This document shows positions 35,979-44,508 of a stretch of 64,000 nucleotides of DNA, piece after piece. Each line of letters begins with the position of its first letter. The stretch's first letter is position 1. The stretch comes from Loktanella sp. D2R18. GTDB taxonomy: Bacteria > Pseudomonadota > Alphaproteobacteria > Rhodobacterales > Rhodobacteraceae. Location of the stretch: assembly GCF_003318235.1 (NCBI RefSeq), contig NZ_QOCG01000032.1, positions 124,001 through 188,000 of the forward strand. Reading direction: 5' to 3'. Below the pieces are notes generated by a model. That model did no database searches, was not told where the DNA came from, and saw only the letters and a list, made by a program, of their open reading frames with translations. Made by a program: the position numbers and the translations under genes.

Positions 35979-36421
35979 GGAACCATCCAGAAATTTCCTA
36001 GTTTTCGCTCGTAGCGAAATTCGGATGAGGAGCATGGGTTACTTGCCAAAGCTGGCAAGGCCGCTCGCAGTAGCAAAAATTACTGTATTTTGAGGTCATG
36101 CAGCTAGTAAGTTTCGTGTTGGCATCCGTAACACGCCCCATCAATCAAAGGAAGCTGTTTGAGCGAAGTGGTCGAGCACGAGACACAACATCTAGAGCAA
36201 AACAAATTTTATCCGTGTCGCATTTCACGGAGCATTGATCTCAAACGACTTTTTCGTTGAATTGCTAACACATGCGTTAACAACCTGATGTTAGCATTTA
36301 ACTCACTGTTTCTGCTGAAGGATTTTACTTCCCATAAGATTCTACAAGACCTATCAATTAGGTGTGTTCGCAAGCCCGATGATTCGTTTTCGGTCTTTTC
36401 TTGAAGGGAGCAATAGATCGT
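35979..36421. other. Non-coding region before the transposition module
   Basis: 443 bp without a supported gene. It probably contains the kptA promoter (minus strand), the promoter of the Ner-like gene (plus strand) and, by analogy with Tn7 where tnsA is nearest one end, one end of the transposon. A dyad is annotated separately. No terminal repeats could be matched to a second end by eye. Confidence 0.4.
36264..36295. promoter_or_regulatory. Dyad with internal GTTAAC in front of the Ner-like gene
   Basis: GCTAACA (36264-36270) and TGTTAGC (36289-36295) are a perfect 7-bp inverted repeat, with palindromic GTTAAC near the centre and a second TTTAAC just after it. About 125 bp upstream of the Ner-like start. 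It may be an operator or a transposase-binding site. Confidence 0.35.
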
Positions 36422-36682
36422 ATGGTACTAGATTTAGAGCTGCACGATGACATCCGCTATCGCTTGAAAAAGCGGGGTGTTACGCTGTCTCAGATTTCTC
36501 GTGAACTTAAGAAGTCGCCAAGCACGGTTACTGCTGTTTGTCAGGGGCGTGTCAAATGGGACCTTATTCAACGTGCGATCTGTAAGCACCTCGGGAAAAA
36601 ACATCCTGCAGAAATCTGGCCAGATCGCTACCCTGAATTTCAATCTGAACAGGAGGACACTGAGATGTCGAGTCCACAATAA
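36422..36682 (+). CDS. Ner/Nlp-like DNA-binding regulator
   Basis: 86 residues. The helix-turn-helix 'KRGVTLSQISRELKKSPSTVTAV' and the ending 'HPAEIWPDRYP' are the hallmark of Mu Ner and Nlp proteins, small repressors carried by Mu- and Tn7-like elements. The ATG at 36422 follows AAGGGAG; a TTG at 36401 is also in frame. A strong terminator separates it from the tnsA-like gene, so it probably regulates its own promoter and that of the transposition operon. Confidence 0.85.
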   Translation: MVLDLELHDDIRYRLKKRGVTLSQISRELKKSPSTVTAVCQGRVKWDLIQRAICKHLGKKHPAEIWPDRYPEFQSEQEDTEMSSPQ

Positions 36683-36684
36683 AA

Positions 36685-36718
36685 AAGAGCTGAGGGTTGC
36701 ACCCCTCAGCTCTTCTTA
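36685..36718 (+). terminator. Rho-independent terminator of the Ner-like gene
   Basis: A perfect 12-bp stem (36685-36696 with 36703-36714), 6-base loop, A-run before and TCTT after. It lies directly behind the stop codon. Confidence 0.85.
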
Positions 36719-36923
36719 TCTCAGGTATCAAAGACACCGTCTATTCTTACCCTTTGATCCCTGTTTTCGAGAAAAAAGTCAAGTGTTTGGCGTGAGATAC
36801 CTCGCCAAACCAATAATTCTGACCAATCGAAAGGGTGATCATGACCAACATGACACACGCCAGCCGCGCGAGCGTTTGTGCTCGCGCCCATGCCGCACAC
36901 ACCAACAAAATGGGGGTGGGTCA

Positions 36924-37607
36924 ATGATGGAGGTAGAACAACAAGGCTTTATCGTTCCAGACCCTTCCCGAAGTTCGCGGAAAATCAATTGGCGATCTAG
37001 AGCAAGTTGCCGTGGAACGCTGGTGCTATCGTTAAACAGCCGTCAACAGGTTGTCGTTTACGAGAGTTTGTTCGAACTGATGTGCATTTTACTGATCAGT
37101 TCCCGAGGCGATCTGGCCGATGTTTGGGACCAACCTGAACCAATACGGTTTACTCTTCCTGATGGCAGCCGTCACGAACATACGTTCGACTATCGTGTGA
37201 CATTGGCCGACGGGCTTCGGTATGCCGTCGCCATCAAGCCCATCCATCACGTCGAGAAATACGACTTCGATCTGAAGTTAGGCTACATCCGCGCCGCATT
37301 GCCAGGTGCTTTCGCCGATGAAGTCATCCTGATGAGCGAAGCAGATTTTACACGTGCGCAAGCACTCAATGCTCAACGCTACCACGAGTTTACAAAGAAG
37401 CCTGACACAGATGCGGACGACCACATTGTTCGCGTTGCATACGAGCAGCATGAACCCACCGTTCTGGAGGATTTGATCGCAAAAAGTGGACTCGGCGGTC
37501 GCGGTTTTCGAGCGGGCTTCCGCGCCATCGTCGAAGGAAAACCCAAGCCTCTGTCTCCCGGAAAAATCGGACTTCAGACCTTGGTGTCTTCCGAGGTGCC
37601 AATATGA
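36924..37607 (+). CDS. TnsA-like endonuclease of a Tn7-like transposon
   Basis: 227 residues. The frame is open from 36477, but that part overlaps the Ner-like gene and the terminator; ATG at 36924 follows a G-rich ribosome site. It fits the TnsA nuclease fold: Glu47 in 'VYESLFELMC', the strand 'ADVWDQPEPIRF', Asp89 in 'HTFDYRV' and Lys105 in 'YAVAIKPI'. TnsA cuts the 5' ends of the element so that transposition is cut-and-paste. It is shorter than Tn7 TnsA (273). Its stop overlaps the next gene by 4 bases (ATGA). Confidence 0.72.
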   Translation: MMEVEQQGFIVPDPSRSSRKINWRSRASCRGTLVLSLNSRQQVVVYESLFELMCILLISSRGDLADVWDQPEPIRFTLPDGSRHEHTFDYRVTLADGLRYAVAIKPIHHVEKYDFDLKLGYIRAALPGAFADEVILMSEADFTRAQALNAQRYHEFTKKPDTDADDHIVRVAYEQHEPTVLEDLIAKSGLGGRGFRAGFRAIVEGKPKPLSPGKIGLQTLVSSEVPI

Positions 37608-37867
37608 TTTTCAACTATGATCCCACAGACACATTCTTCATCTATGGCGAAGCGCATTGGTGTTCTTACCAGACCGACACTCTTTGTATCTTCGAGCCCA
37701 AAGAAAAGGGTGCTGGTCCACCGAAGACGTTTAGCCGTAAGGAGATTGGCTTTCTAAGGGGAAGCAATCACTGGCGTTACGTTCCGGGACCCCGAACATA
37801 TGAGCGCCTGAAAAAGGCAGCCAAATCGGGAAGCAAAGATCTGCAAGGTGCGTACCCTGAAGATTAG
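37604..37867 (+). CDS. Probable N-terminal part of the TnsB/TniA transposase, ended by an in-frame TAG
   Basis: 87 residues, beta-rich N-terminal half ('WCSYQTDTLCIF') then a basic region. It couples to tnsA by ATGA. Its TAG (37865-37867) is in the same frame as the 618-residue transposase that follows 9 bases later, and joining both gives 709 residues, close to Tn7 TnsB (702), whose N-terminus also begins with a small beta domain. So it is either a nonsense-split transposase or a separate small protein followed by reinitiation at TTG 37877 (AGGA upstream). Confidence 0.6.
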   Translation: MIFNYDPTDTFFIYGEAHWCSYQTDTLCIFEPKEKGAGPPKTFSRKEIGFLRGSNHWRYVPGPRTYERLKKAAKSGSKDLQGAYPED

Positions 37868-37876
37868 GACGCAGCA

Positions 37877-39733
37877 TTGTTCGCCTATATGGAATGCATG
37901 AATTTGGAAGCATTTCGCAACGCAGGTGCAGTCTCACTGACCCTTAAAAGTCTGACCTCGAAATGGACGGAGATCGTTGGCGCATTCCTTGAACAAGAGG
38001 CAACACGGAATCTTGGCAATGGTCCGCGTCGTGGTGGGAGCAAACTACCAGAGCAGAGAAAACCACATGCCGCCTCAACGTTACTCAAACTTTATCGCAG
38101 ACTTCGACAAAGTAACTATGATCCAGGTGTTTTGGTTCCGCACTATCGAACTGGGAAGGAACGGAGTCTAGGTTTTTGCGATCAGACCGAAGACTTCATC
38201 AGACGTTTCGTCAAAGCATCGATCAATAGAGAAGATCCCTATGCAAACGCGATTGCAAAAGATGCTCGTGATGCGCTTGTGGCAGAGAATGAGCGTCGTT
38301 CCAAAAATGGGGAGAAGCTATTGGGTGTCCCATGCGTGCGCACGATTGAGAGGCGCATAGAATGGCTTGACCCTTTCGAAGTGGCTGTTCTTCGTCATGG
38401 TATCGACAAAGCACGAATGGATCATGCAATTTCGTCTGGTGGCCTTGATCTTCTGTATCCTCTGGAGCGGGTCGAAATCGACGAATGGGAAGGTGATGTT
38501 CGAGTAAAGTTCAAGCGGTTGGGAATTTGGGATTCACTTCCTCAAGACATCCGAAATGACGTACCCGATGGCCGTAAATGGATTTATGTAGCAATCGACT
38601 GCGCGACGCGCTGTATCCTCGCGATGTCTGTCTGCTCCCAGCCCAATAGCGACGCGGCACGACGAATATTGGGGCAAATTGTTAAGGACAAGACGGATCT
38701 CGCGCGGTTGGCGGGGGCGGAAGGAACATGGGATTTCTTCGGAACCCCACATCTCATTTGCACAGATACCGGCTCCGCGTTTCGGTCCAACATGTTCATA
38801 CTTTCTGTGAACACACTTGGGTCCATCATCCTGTTCCCGCCAGTGAAAATTCCAGAACTTAGAAGCCGTGTCGAACGCTTGTTTGGCACAATGGCGCGGA
38901 TAATCATGCCGCTATTGCCCGGTCGTACGTTCAGCAATCCTATGGCACGAGGCGATTATCCATCCGAAGAACGCACGGTTCTGACGGATGACGACCTAAC
39001 ACGCATTTTGACGATTTGGGTGGTTGATCACTATCATCAACAACCGCACTGTGGCCTCCCAGGCGCGCAATCACCAGCAAGTCGATGGAAAGAGCTGGTC
39101 AACAAATATGATGTCACCGAGCCGCCTGACTTGAACACGCGTCGGGTGGCACTCGGTTACGAGTATGTTCGAACTCCTTCCAAACAGGGCGTCGTCTTGT
39201 TCTCCAATCATTACGATTGCAAAAAGCTGATGAACTACCGACAGGCCCGTAAAGGCAAGCCTGTACGTATTCGGATTGATCCAGACAACATCGGTGCTGT
39301 TTCAGTGGAAATAGGTCGGGTTTGGCACCAAGCGAATGCGTTGAACGGAGAGGAAATCGAAGGTCTTTCGATGGATCATTGGACGCGTGTTGTGCGCGAG
39401 TTGCGCCAACGTAACTCGGCTGAGGCGGAACTCACGCTACCGCAGCGAAATAGGGCGATCCAGAAAGTACGAAAGATCGTCGATGATGCGCGTGATCTCG
39501 GTGGGCTGGTTGATCCAGAATATACCGCCGAGCGTCTTGAGTATCTGGCAAATAATCTTTGCGCAGGTTTGATTTTCAATCATCCCGATACACCGCCTGT
39601 GAGCGACAAGGACGTACCGTTCGGTCGCAAAATCGAACCTATTTTCCCGACACAACCGGACGTTCAATCCTCAGAAATTGAGCAAATACAACCCAATTCT
39701 GGGGATGAAGAAGAATGGAAACTGGAGGAATAA
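37877..39733 (+). CDS. tniA: TnsB/TniA-like DDE transposase (main part)
   Basis: 618 residues from a TTG; ATGs at 37889 and 37898 are alternatives. An N-terminal helix-turn-helix region ('ASTLLKLYRRLRQSNYDP') precedes an RNase H-like DDE domain: Asp202 in 'VEIDEWEGD', Asp297 in 'LICTDTGSAF' and Glu333 in 'SRVERLFGT' (D-D-35-E). A Mu-type beta barrel follows (about 440-500). The enzyme joins 3' ends of the element to target DNA and works with the ATPase and TniQ. The 87-codon frame just upstream is in the same frame and is probably its displaced N-terminus. Confidence 0.88.
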   Translation: MFAYMECMNLEAFRNAGAVSLTLKSLTSKWTEIVGAFLEQEATRNLGNGPRRGGSKLPEQRKPHAASTLLKLYRRLRQSNYDPGVLVPHYRTGKERSLGFCDQTEDFIRRFVKASINREDPYANAIAKDARDALVAENERRSKNGEKLLGVPCVRTIERRIEWLDPFEVAVLRHGIDKARMDHAISSGGLDLLYPLERVEIDEWEGDVRVKFKRLGIWDSLPQDIRNDVPDGRKWIYVAIDCATRCILAMSVCSQPNSDAARRILGQIVKDKTDLARLAGAEGTWDFFGTPHLICTDTGSAFRSNMFILSVNTLGSIILFPPVKIPELRSRVERLFGTMARIIMPLLPGRTFSNPMARGDYPSEERTVLTDDDLTRILTIWVVDHYHQQPHCGLPGAQSPASRWKELVNKYDVTEPPDLNTRRVALGYEYVRTPSKQGVVLFSNHYDCKKLMNYRQARKGKPVRIRIDPDNIGAVSVEIGRVWHQANALNGEEIEGLSMDHWTRVVRELRQRNSAEAELTLPQRNRAIQKVRKIVDDARDLGGLVDPEYTAERLEYLANNLCAGLIFNHPDTPPVSDKDVPFGRKIEPIFPTQPDVQSSEIEQIQPNSGDEEEWKLEE

Positions 39734-39735
39734 CC

Positions 39736-40740
39736 ATGGCCAAAGTAGGGCAACTCTCACCCGAACTTGAAATTCTCCTCGTTCGGCTGAGGGACAGATT
39801 TGTTCCACGTCAATGCTACAATGTTTTTGCCGATTCTATGGCAAATTTTGAGGCTCGCAGGCGTGCTGAAATTGCAGAGGGTCTAAACCCGGAGGCTCGA
39901 GGAATTGCGGTCATCGGAAACTCGGGGAGCGGGAAAAGTGAGGGCGTCGGGCATTACTTGAAGACAAATGAAACTATGTCTCTACTAACCGAAGATTGCG
40001 AAGCCGCAGATGCCGCCAGCTTCGTTGTGCCGTCACCTGCTTCGTTGAAAAAAGTTGGGTACTCATGTTTGGGAGGACTTGGGTATCCTCTGTCTCGAGA
40101 TCGTTTTGCCGGCATCATTTGGGGGTTGGTGCAGGGCCATTTAAGCGAGCTCGGGGTTATGTTTCTCCATCTAGATGAGGCACAGGATCTATATTCCTCT
40201 CAAAGTGAGCGGGAAATGTTTGCCGTCGTCAACACATTGAAGTCGATGCTGCAAAACAAGCGGTGGCCAGTCAGCATCATCTTGAGCGGCCTCCCAGACC
40301 TTTTGACCCTCTTGAATCTGGATCCCCAACTCGGTCGTCGCTTCATCCCAATCAGCTTTTCTCAGCTTGATGTGATCGAAGATGGCAGAAACGTGCGTTC
40401 ACTAATCGGACAATACAGCAGGGCAGCCAATCTCGAACTCGAGGCCGAGCTACAATCAGACGATTTCATAGCTCGCCTCATCCATTCTGCCGCCAACGAA
40501 TTTGGCATCCTGGTTGAACTTATCACCGGGGCAATAGAATTCTGTTTTCGCGGGGATGAACCCAGATTGACAAAACAACATTTTGTGGCTGAGTTTCGAC
40601 GTCGTACCGGTTGTGTCAACGACTTGAATCCCTTCGTGAGAGGGGATTACAGCGCAATTGACCCAAAACTCTTGTTGCCCGACAGAAGAGACGTTTCAGC
40701 ACAAACCGGAACACCCCAGAAGCGGGGGCGGCAGAAATGA
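39736..40740 (+). CDS. tniB: TnsC/TniB-like AAA+ ATPase
   Basis: 334 residues from ATG 39736 (TGGAGGA upstream); the frame is open from 39715. Walker A 'GNSGSGKS' (61-68), Walker B 'MFLHLDEAQD' (142-151), sensor region 'SIILSGLPDLL' and the arginine-finger segment 'QLGRRF' are present. TnsC/TniB proteins form filaments that link target-selecting TniQ to the transposase. It overlaps tniQ by 4 bases. Confidence 0.9.
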   Translation: MAKVGQLSPELEILLVRLRDRFVPRQCYNVFADSMANFEARRRAEIAEGLNPEARGIAVIGNSGSGKSEGVGHYLKTNETMSLLTEDCEAADAASFVVPSPASLKKVGYSCLGGLGYPLSRDRFAGIIWGLVQGHLSELGVMFLHLDEAQDLYSSQSEREMFAVVNTLKSMLQNKRWPVSIILSGLPDLLTLLNLDPQLGRRFIPISFSQLDVIEDGRNVRSLIGQYSRAANLELEAELQSDDFIARLIHSAANEFGILVELITGAIEFCFRGDEPRLTKQHFVAEFRRRTGCVNDLNPFVRGDYSAIDPKLLLPDRRDVSAQTGTPQKRGRQK

Positions 40741-42563
40741 TGCGGCTCCGGCTTACAGTTGCGCCCTTCGAGGGTGAGACAGCTAATTCGATCATAACCA
40801 GGATTGCCGATCGAAACGGGGCCAGTTTTGCCCAAGATTTTTGTGCTGATATGGGTGAGCGATGGAGAGGCATCACCGGCGGTGATGACATCGCAATTGA
40901 GGCGTTTGCTGATCTGACCGGCATTCCTCATGAGAAACTGGGTCGGTACGCTGTACGCGAGATTGGTCATCGCACCTATGGTTTGAATGGGCAATTTCTA
41001 ACGCCCAAGACGATAGACCGAGGTCGTCTCAAGGTTTGTCCAACGTGCCTTTTCGAAGATACAAAGGTAGGCGGTGCCCGACATCGTCACTGCCGAGCAG
41101 AATGGCTTTTGAGCAGTTATCTGGTTTGTCACGTACATTGCGTACCAATGCATGTGCTTCCCAATGCGGAATTTCCAAGATCCCCGTATGATTTCTACCA
41201 ACGCATCAAAGATTGCTGGAGGGAGATACAGCGTGCCGCGGAATTCCGCGAAGATTTCTCAGGGGATGTTGCGTGGGGAACGTATCTGGCTAACCGCGTG
41301 AGAGGGCACAAGACAGACACATGGTGCGACCGTTTCGACTTGGATCTACTCTGCCACATCGTAGTGAACTTAGGCACAGTCTTTCGTTTTGGATCGGCAC
41401 GAAATCCATCGGACTTGAGGTCCGATGAAAAGCCATATGCGGCATCGCAGGCCTTCCGTGCTGTTAGGGTCGGACACAAGTCCTTAGTTGATGCTTTTCG
41501 CTCAGTTCGTGACGCCTCGAATAGCCCCAAACCTGGGTTCCAAGCAGATTTTGGCGCGTTTGCTCGTTGGTTGTATCGTGTGGATTGTCGCAGCCCTAGA
41601 TATGCCGAACTCTTGGATCTTACTGCAAAGTTTGCGTTTGAAAATTACCCGTACGGTAAGGGTGATGCGTTATTTGGCCGAACGTGCCAAGAGCGACAGA
41701 TCCACAGCATCACATCAGCTGCCAAACAGCACGGTTTGAAACATCCTAGAATGACAATCTTGGCTGTCGGCTTAGGATTGGGCTCCAAGGATCGGCACGA
41801 GCGTATAGAATTCTCAGCGAAGAAATATGATCCCGTTCTGGATGAATTTGCGCAATGTCTGCGCCCTAAACCGGCAGCCGCCGAGTTGGGTATCCGAGTA
41901 GAGGCCTTACAACGATTGGCCAAGGTTGAGATCCTAAAGCCTCGGTTTGATATGCCGTCCATGGTGCCAGTTTATCATCCCAGCGATCTAGAACTGTTTA
42001 GGTCAAGCATTTTGAGACAAGCTACGGTAGTCGACAAAATTCCGACCGACATGATCCCGCTGTTCAAACTGTGCAACCATGCTAAGTGCCATTTTGAGGA
42101 AGCGATCGATCTTGTGCGATCAGGCTCTCTGAGTTCCTTTTGTAGGCTTCATTCATCGTCAAGAATTCATGATTGTTTTGCAGATCTAGAGGATCTGCGT
42201 GATCATCTGCAGGGACCCAAACATCAGGGCTACACTAAGCAAGATGTAAAGCGCTTGCTCCGCGTCAATGATCCAACGGTGACCTTGCTGGTGCGAAACT
42301 CGATGCTTCGGGCCCGCATGGTTCGACATCACCGATCTCGCCGCCCGATGGCACTGATCGGTTCAGATGCAATGTCAGAATTTCTTGGTAGTCATGCAAC
42401 GCTAGGTATGATGGCCTACGCTGCGAGGACTCAGGCTAAGCACGTCGCTACCAAGCTCGATAAAGCGGGTTTTGAGCCTCTGCCTCTAGGTGAGCGGTTC
42501 AGCAAGATCTACCGCCGCACCCCCGAACTCGAAAATCTGTTTCATCCGGGAGAGATAGCATGA
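40737..42563 (+). CDS. tniQ: TniQ/TnsD-like target-selection protein
   Basis: 608 residues. The N-terminal TniQ domain starts 'RLTVAPFEGETANSIITRIA', with zinc-binding clusters 'VCPTCLFED' and 'HCRAEWLLSSYLVCHVHC'. The remaining 400 residues include several helix-turn-helix-like segments, as in TnsD, which recognises a fixed DNA site. Its length is nearer to TnsD (508) than to the short TniQ of CRISPR-guided elements (about 400), consistent with direct site recognition and with the absence of cas genes. It closes the tnsA-B-C-Q operon. Confidence 0.88.
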   Translation: MMRLRLTVAPFEGETANSIITRIADRNGASFAQDFCADMGERWRGITGGDDIAIEAFADLTGIPHEKLGRYAVREIGHRTYGLNGQFLTPKTIDRGRLKVCPTCLFEDTKVGGARHRHCRAEWLLSSYLVCHVHCVPMHVLPNAEFPRSPYDFYQRIKDCWREIQRAAEFREDFSGDVAWGTYLANRVRGHKTDTWCDRFDLDLLCHIVVNLGTVFRFGSARNPSDLRSDEKPYAASQAFRAVRVGHKSLVDAFRSVRDASNSPKPGFQADFGAFARWLYRVDCRSPRYAELLDLTAKFAFENYPYGKGDALFGRTCQERQIHSITSAAKQHGLKHPRMTILAVGLGLGSKDRHERIEFSAKKYDPVLDEFAQCLRPKPAAAELGIRVEALQRLAKVEILKPRFDMPSMVPVYHPSDLELFRSSILRQATVVDKIPTDMIPLFKLCNHAKCHFEEAIDLVRSGSLSSFCRLHSSSRIHDCFADLEDLRDHLQGPKHQGYTKQDVKRLLRVNDPTVTLLVRNSMLRARMVRHHRSRRPMALIGSDAMSEFLGSHATLGMMAYAARTQAKHVATKLDKAGFEPLPLGERFSKIYRRTPELENLFHPGEIA

Positions 42564-42654
42564 GCTGTGTCGTCAAGTTTACTCGCTTCAGCATAAATCG
42601 AAACCAGCCCAGGTTCACGGTCATCAATCAGCAAAACGCAAAGGTACTTTCGCC

Positions 42655-42894
42655 ATGGCAAGCATAACAGTGAGAAACCTCCCCGATGAAGTGCACCGCG
42701 GACTCAAACAACTAGCTGCTCAAAACAATCGAAGCACAGAGGCAGAAGTTCGTAACATTCTTTCGACTGTGGTTCGGCAACAAACCGGCGGTGGATTGGG
42801 TGCGACGCTTCACAAGCTGTGGGGTAATAACCTTGGCGGCGACCTTGAAACTCAACGCAGTACAGATGGTCTTCGCGAGGTCAATTTTGAATGA
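42655..42894 (+). CDS. FitA-like ribbon-helix-helix antitoxin
   Basis: 79 residues. The start 'SITVRNLPDEVHRGLKQLAAQNNRSTEAEVRNIL' is the classic FitA ribbon-helix-helix; the C-terminal half would wrap the toxin. It overlaps the PIN gene by 4 bases. It neutralises the toxin and represses the operon. Confidence 0.93.
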   Translation: MASITVRNLPDEVHRGLKQLAAQNNRSTEAEVRNILSTVVRQQTGGGLGATLHKLWGNNLGGDLETQRSTDGLREVNFE

Positions 42895-43310
42895 TTATCC
42901 TTGATAAAACGGTCATCCTAGAAACCCGGCAAAGAGAGCCTGATCCAAACGTAATCGCGTTCTTGGACGATCTTGATCCGACAACAACCTATACTACTGC
43001 GATTACCGTCACAGAAATCATGCGCGGAATTGGTTTGTTGCCCCCTGGGAACCACAGGAAGGAGCTTGAGAACACAGCAAACACGCTGCTCCAAGAAGCT
43101 TTTGCTGGGCGTATTCTCCCGTTCAACGTTGAAGCGGCGCGGTTTATTGCAGTTGATGCCGTCCGAAACGAACATCCCAGATTGGCAGTTTCTTTTGCCG
43201 ATCGGTTGGTCGCTGCGATTGCCAAATCCAATAATGGCGCAACCATTGCGACACGTGATGTTCCCCGATTTGAAGCTTTAGGTGCGCAGGTCGTTAGACC
43301 GTGGAAGTGA
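42891..43310 (+). CDS. PIN-domain toxin (FitB/VapC family), altered active site
   Basis: 139 residues. The fold is clear: 'MIILDKTVILETRQ' with Asp5, 'AITVTEIMRGI' with the second acidic residue, 'SFADRLVAAIA' with the third. The last acidic position, usually in 'TRNxRDFEG', reads 'TRDVPRFEA', so the Asp of the DF pair is Arg and another Asp appears three residues before. PIN toxins cleave RNA. Activity may be retained with three acids. Acts as an addiction module for the element. Confidence 0.88.
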   Translation: MIILDKTVILETRQREPDPNVIAFLDDLDPTTTYTTAITVTEIMRGIGLLPPGNHRKELENTANTLLQEAFAGRILPFNVEAARFIAVDAVRNEHPRLAVSFADRLVAAIAKSNNGATIATRDVPRFEALGAQVVRPWK

Positions 43311-43608
43311 TATCGTGGGCTGCTGAGCCGTTAGTTGTCGGTAGTGGCTTAAGATAACCTTGGGCCTTAGAAATTGAGAGCATTGTCCTTATTCTCACAA
43401 AGACTGTCTGCTTGAACCCTAACAGCATCAGTGGTGCAAACAGACAGTCATGTAGGTTAGTGCCGGACATGAGGCCCGGCGGGATGGGCTTAAACGGGAT
43501 CGCCGCCATTCCCATCGCCGCACTTGATCCGCCCCACAGTGCGGCGTCTCCTGCGGTCCCCGCGCTTCATGGGTCCGGGTCCCCAATAAAATTTTTCGAT
43601 TGATACGC
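43311..43608. other. Intergenic region between the toxin gene and the ParB-like genes
   Basis: 298 bp between convergent genes. A perfect 9-bp inverted repeat lies at 43402-43410 and 43441-43449. The GC-rich stretch 43460-43590 differs in composition from the flanking genes and may be a remnant of other chromosomal DNA. No gene is supported. Confidence 0.4.
43402..43449. repeat. 9-bp inverted repeat
   Basis: GACTGTCTG and CAGACAGTC flank 30 bp; three further inner bases (TTG/CAA) can extend the arms. It can be a terminator-like hairpin or a recombination site near the boundary of two mobile modules. Confidence 0.4.
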
Positions 43609-44508
43609 CTAGGACGCAAATGCCTCCCGCTCCGTGATCTTCTCAAACTCGGGCAAAAATCCCTCATGATTTAGCGCGAGGTATTTGGTGATCCGCTCAT
43701 TGCTCACCAACCGCGTGACGTAGCCACGCGCCAAAACAAGATCGAGATGATCAGTGCCATAACTGTCTTCGACCAAACGCACTTCACGTTCAAGGTTGGC
43801 GGATTCGCGTTCCATCAGATCAAGCTGTTCACGTGATATGCCTTTTATCTTCTTCGGTGTCGCGTCAGAGACCAGTTGGCTTTCAGGCGTCCCTGCCAAG
43901 AGAGATTGGGCGTAGTTGACGGTGTATTTGTTCATCGTCACCATAAGCTGTGCCGCTTCTATCTGGCGCATCGGTTTCATTTTCTTGAGAATACGAAATC
44001 CGGTCAATGCAACCTGCTTATCTTTCAACATCTCGGCTGCTTCAGGACAGATGCCATCAAGCAAACGCCTTTTGTCTTGCAGGGTTTTGATGTTCACATT
44101 CAGTGCTTTTGCTAAGCGTTCTTCAGATGCACCAAGGGTCAGCGCGCGCAAAATCATCTTATGTTCTTGGATGGTGGCAAGCCTGCTGATCCGATTGTTA
44201 TAGGTGAAGGCTTCATCGTCGGTGGAAATGATGCAGGGCGTGTCGGTGGCACCTTGACCCTTCAACACTTCCAAGCGCAGATGCCCGTCAAGCAACGTGT
44301 ACTGGGTCGGATCTTGTTGATCGCGGGTCACAACGATCGGCTCGACAAGGCCAATCTCTGCAATGGATGCGACAATCCGTTTGAATTTGACCGTCTCTTT
44401 CGTTTGCGGGGTCACGACATAAAGCGGTGCGATCTGATCGAACGCGATGCGTCGCAAGTCGCGCTCGAATGCTGCGACAACGATCTGTTCTGCGTCCCCA
44501 GTTGTCAT
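43609..44508 (-). CDS. ParB/RepB-like partition protein (second of pair)
   Basis: 299 residues. ParB N-terminal nuclease-like fold ('IAEIGLVEPIVVTRD', 'YTLLDGHLRLEVLKGQG'), a central helix-turn-helix ('EERLAKALNVNIKTLQDKRRLL') and a RepB-type C-terminal domain ('QIEAAQLMVTMNKYTVNYAQSLLAGTPESQLV'). It overlaps the preceding ParB-like gene by 4 bases. No parA/repA or repC gene is nearby, so a plasmid replication role is unlikely; with the recombinase it may guide target recognition or directionality. Confidence 0.88.
   Translation of the reverse strand: MTTGDAEQIVVAAFERDLRRIAFDQIAPLYVVTPQTKETVKFKRIVASIAEIGLVEPIVVTRDQQDPTQYTLLDGHLRLEVLKGQGATDTPCIISTDDEAFTYNNRISRLATIQEHKMILRALTLGASEERLAKALNVNIKTLQDKRRLLDGICPEAAEMLKDKQVALTGFRILKKMKPMRQIEAAQLMVTMNKYTVNYAQSLLAGTPESQLVSDATPKKIKGISREQLDLMERESANLEREVRLVEDSYGTDHLDLVLARGYVTRLVSNERITKYLALNHEGFLPEFEKITEREAFAS

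Noticed and set aside
36477-36923. 149-residue N-terminal extension of the TnsA-like frame
   Set aside because: It lies out of frame over the Ner-like gene and across its terminator; the ATG at 36924 gives the expected protein.
36841-36927. 28-codon frame in front of tnsA
   Set aside because: It has only a poorly spaced ribosome site and low-complexity composition; a leader peptide is possible but not supported.
43324-43337. Sequence resembling the 5' part of tRNA-Lys (GCCGTTAG)
   Set aside because: Only 8 bases match and the rest of the tRNA is absent; chance match rather than an attachment site.
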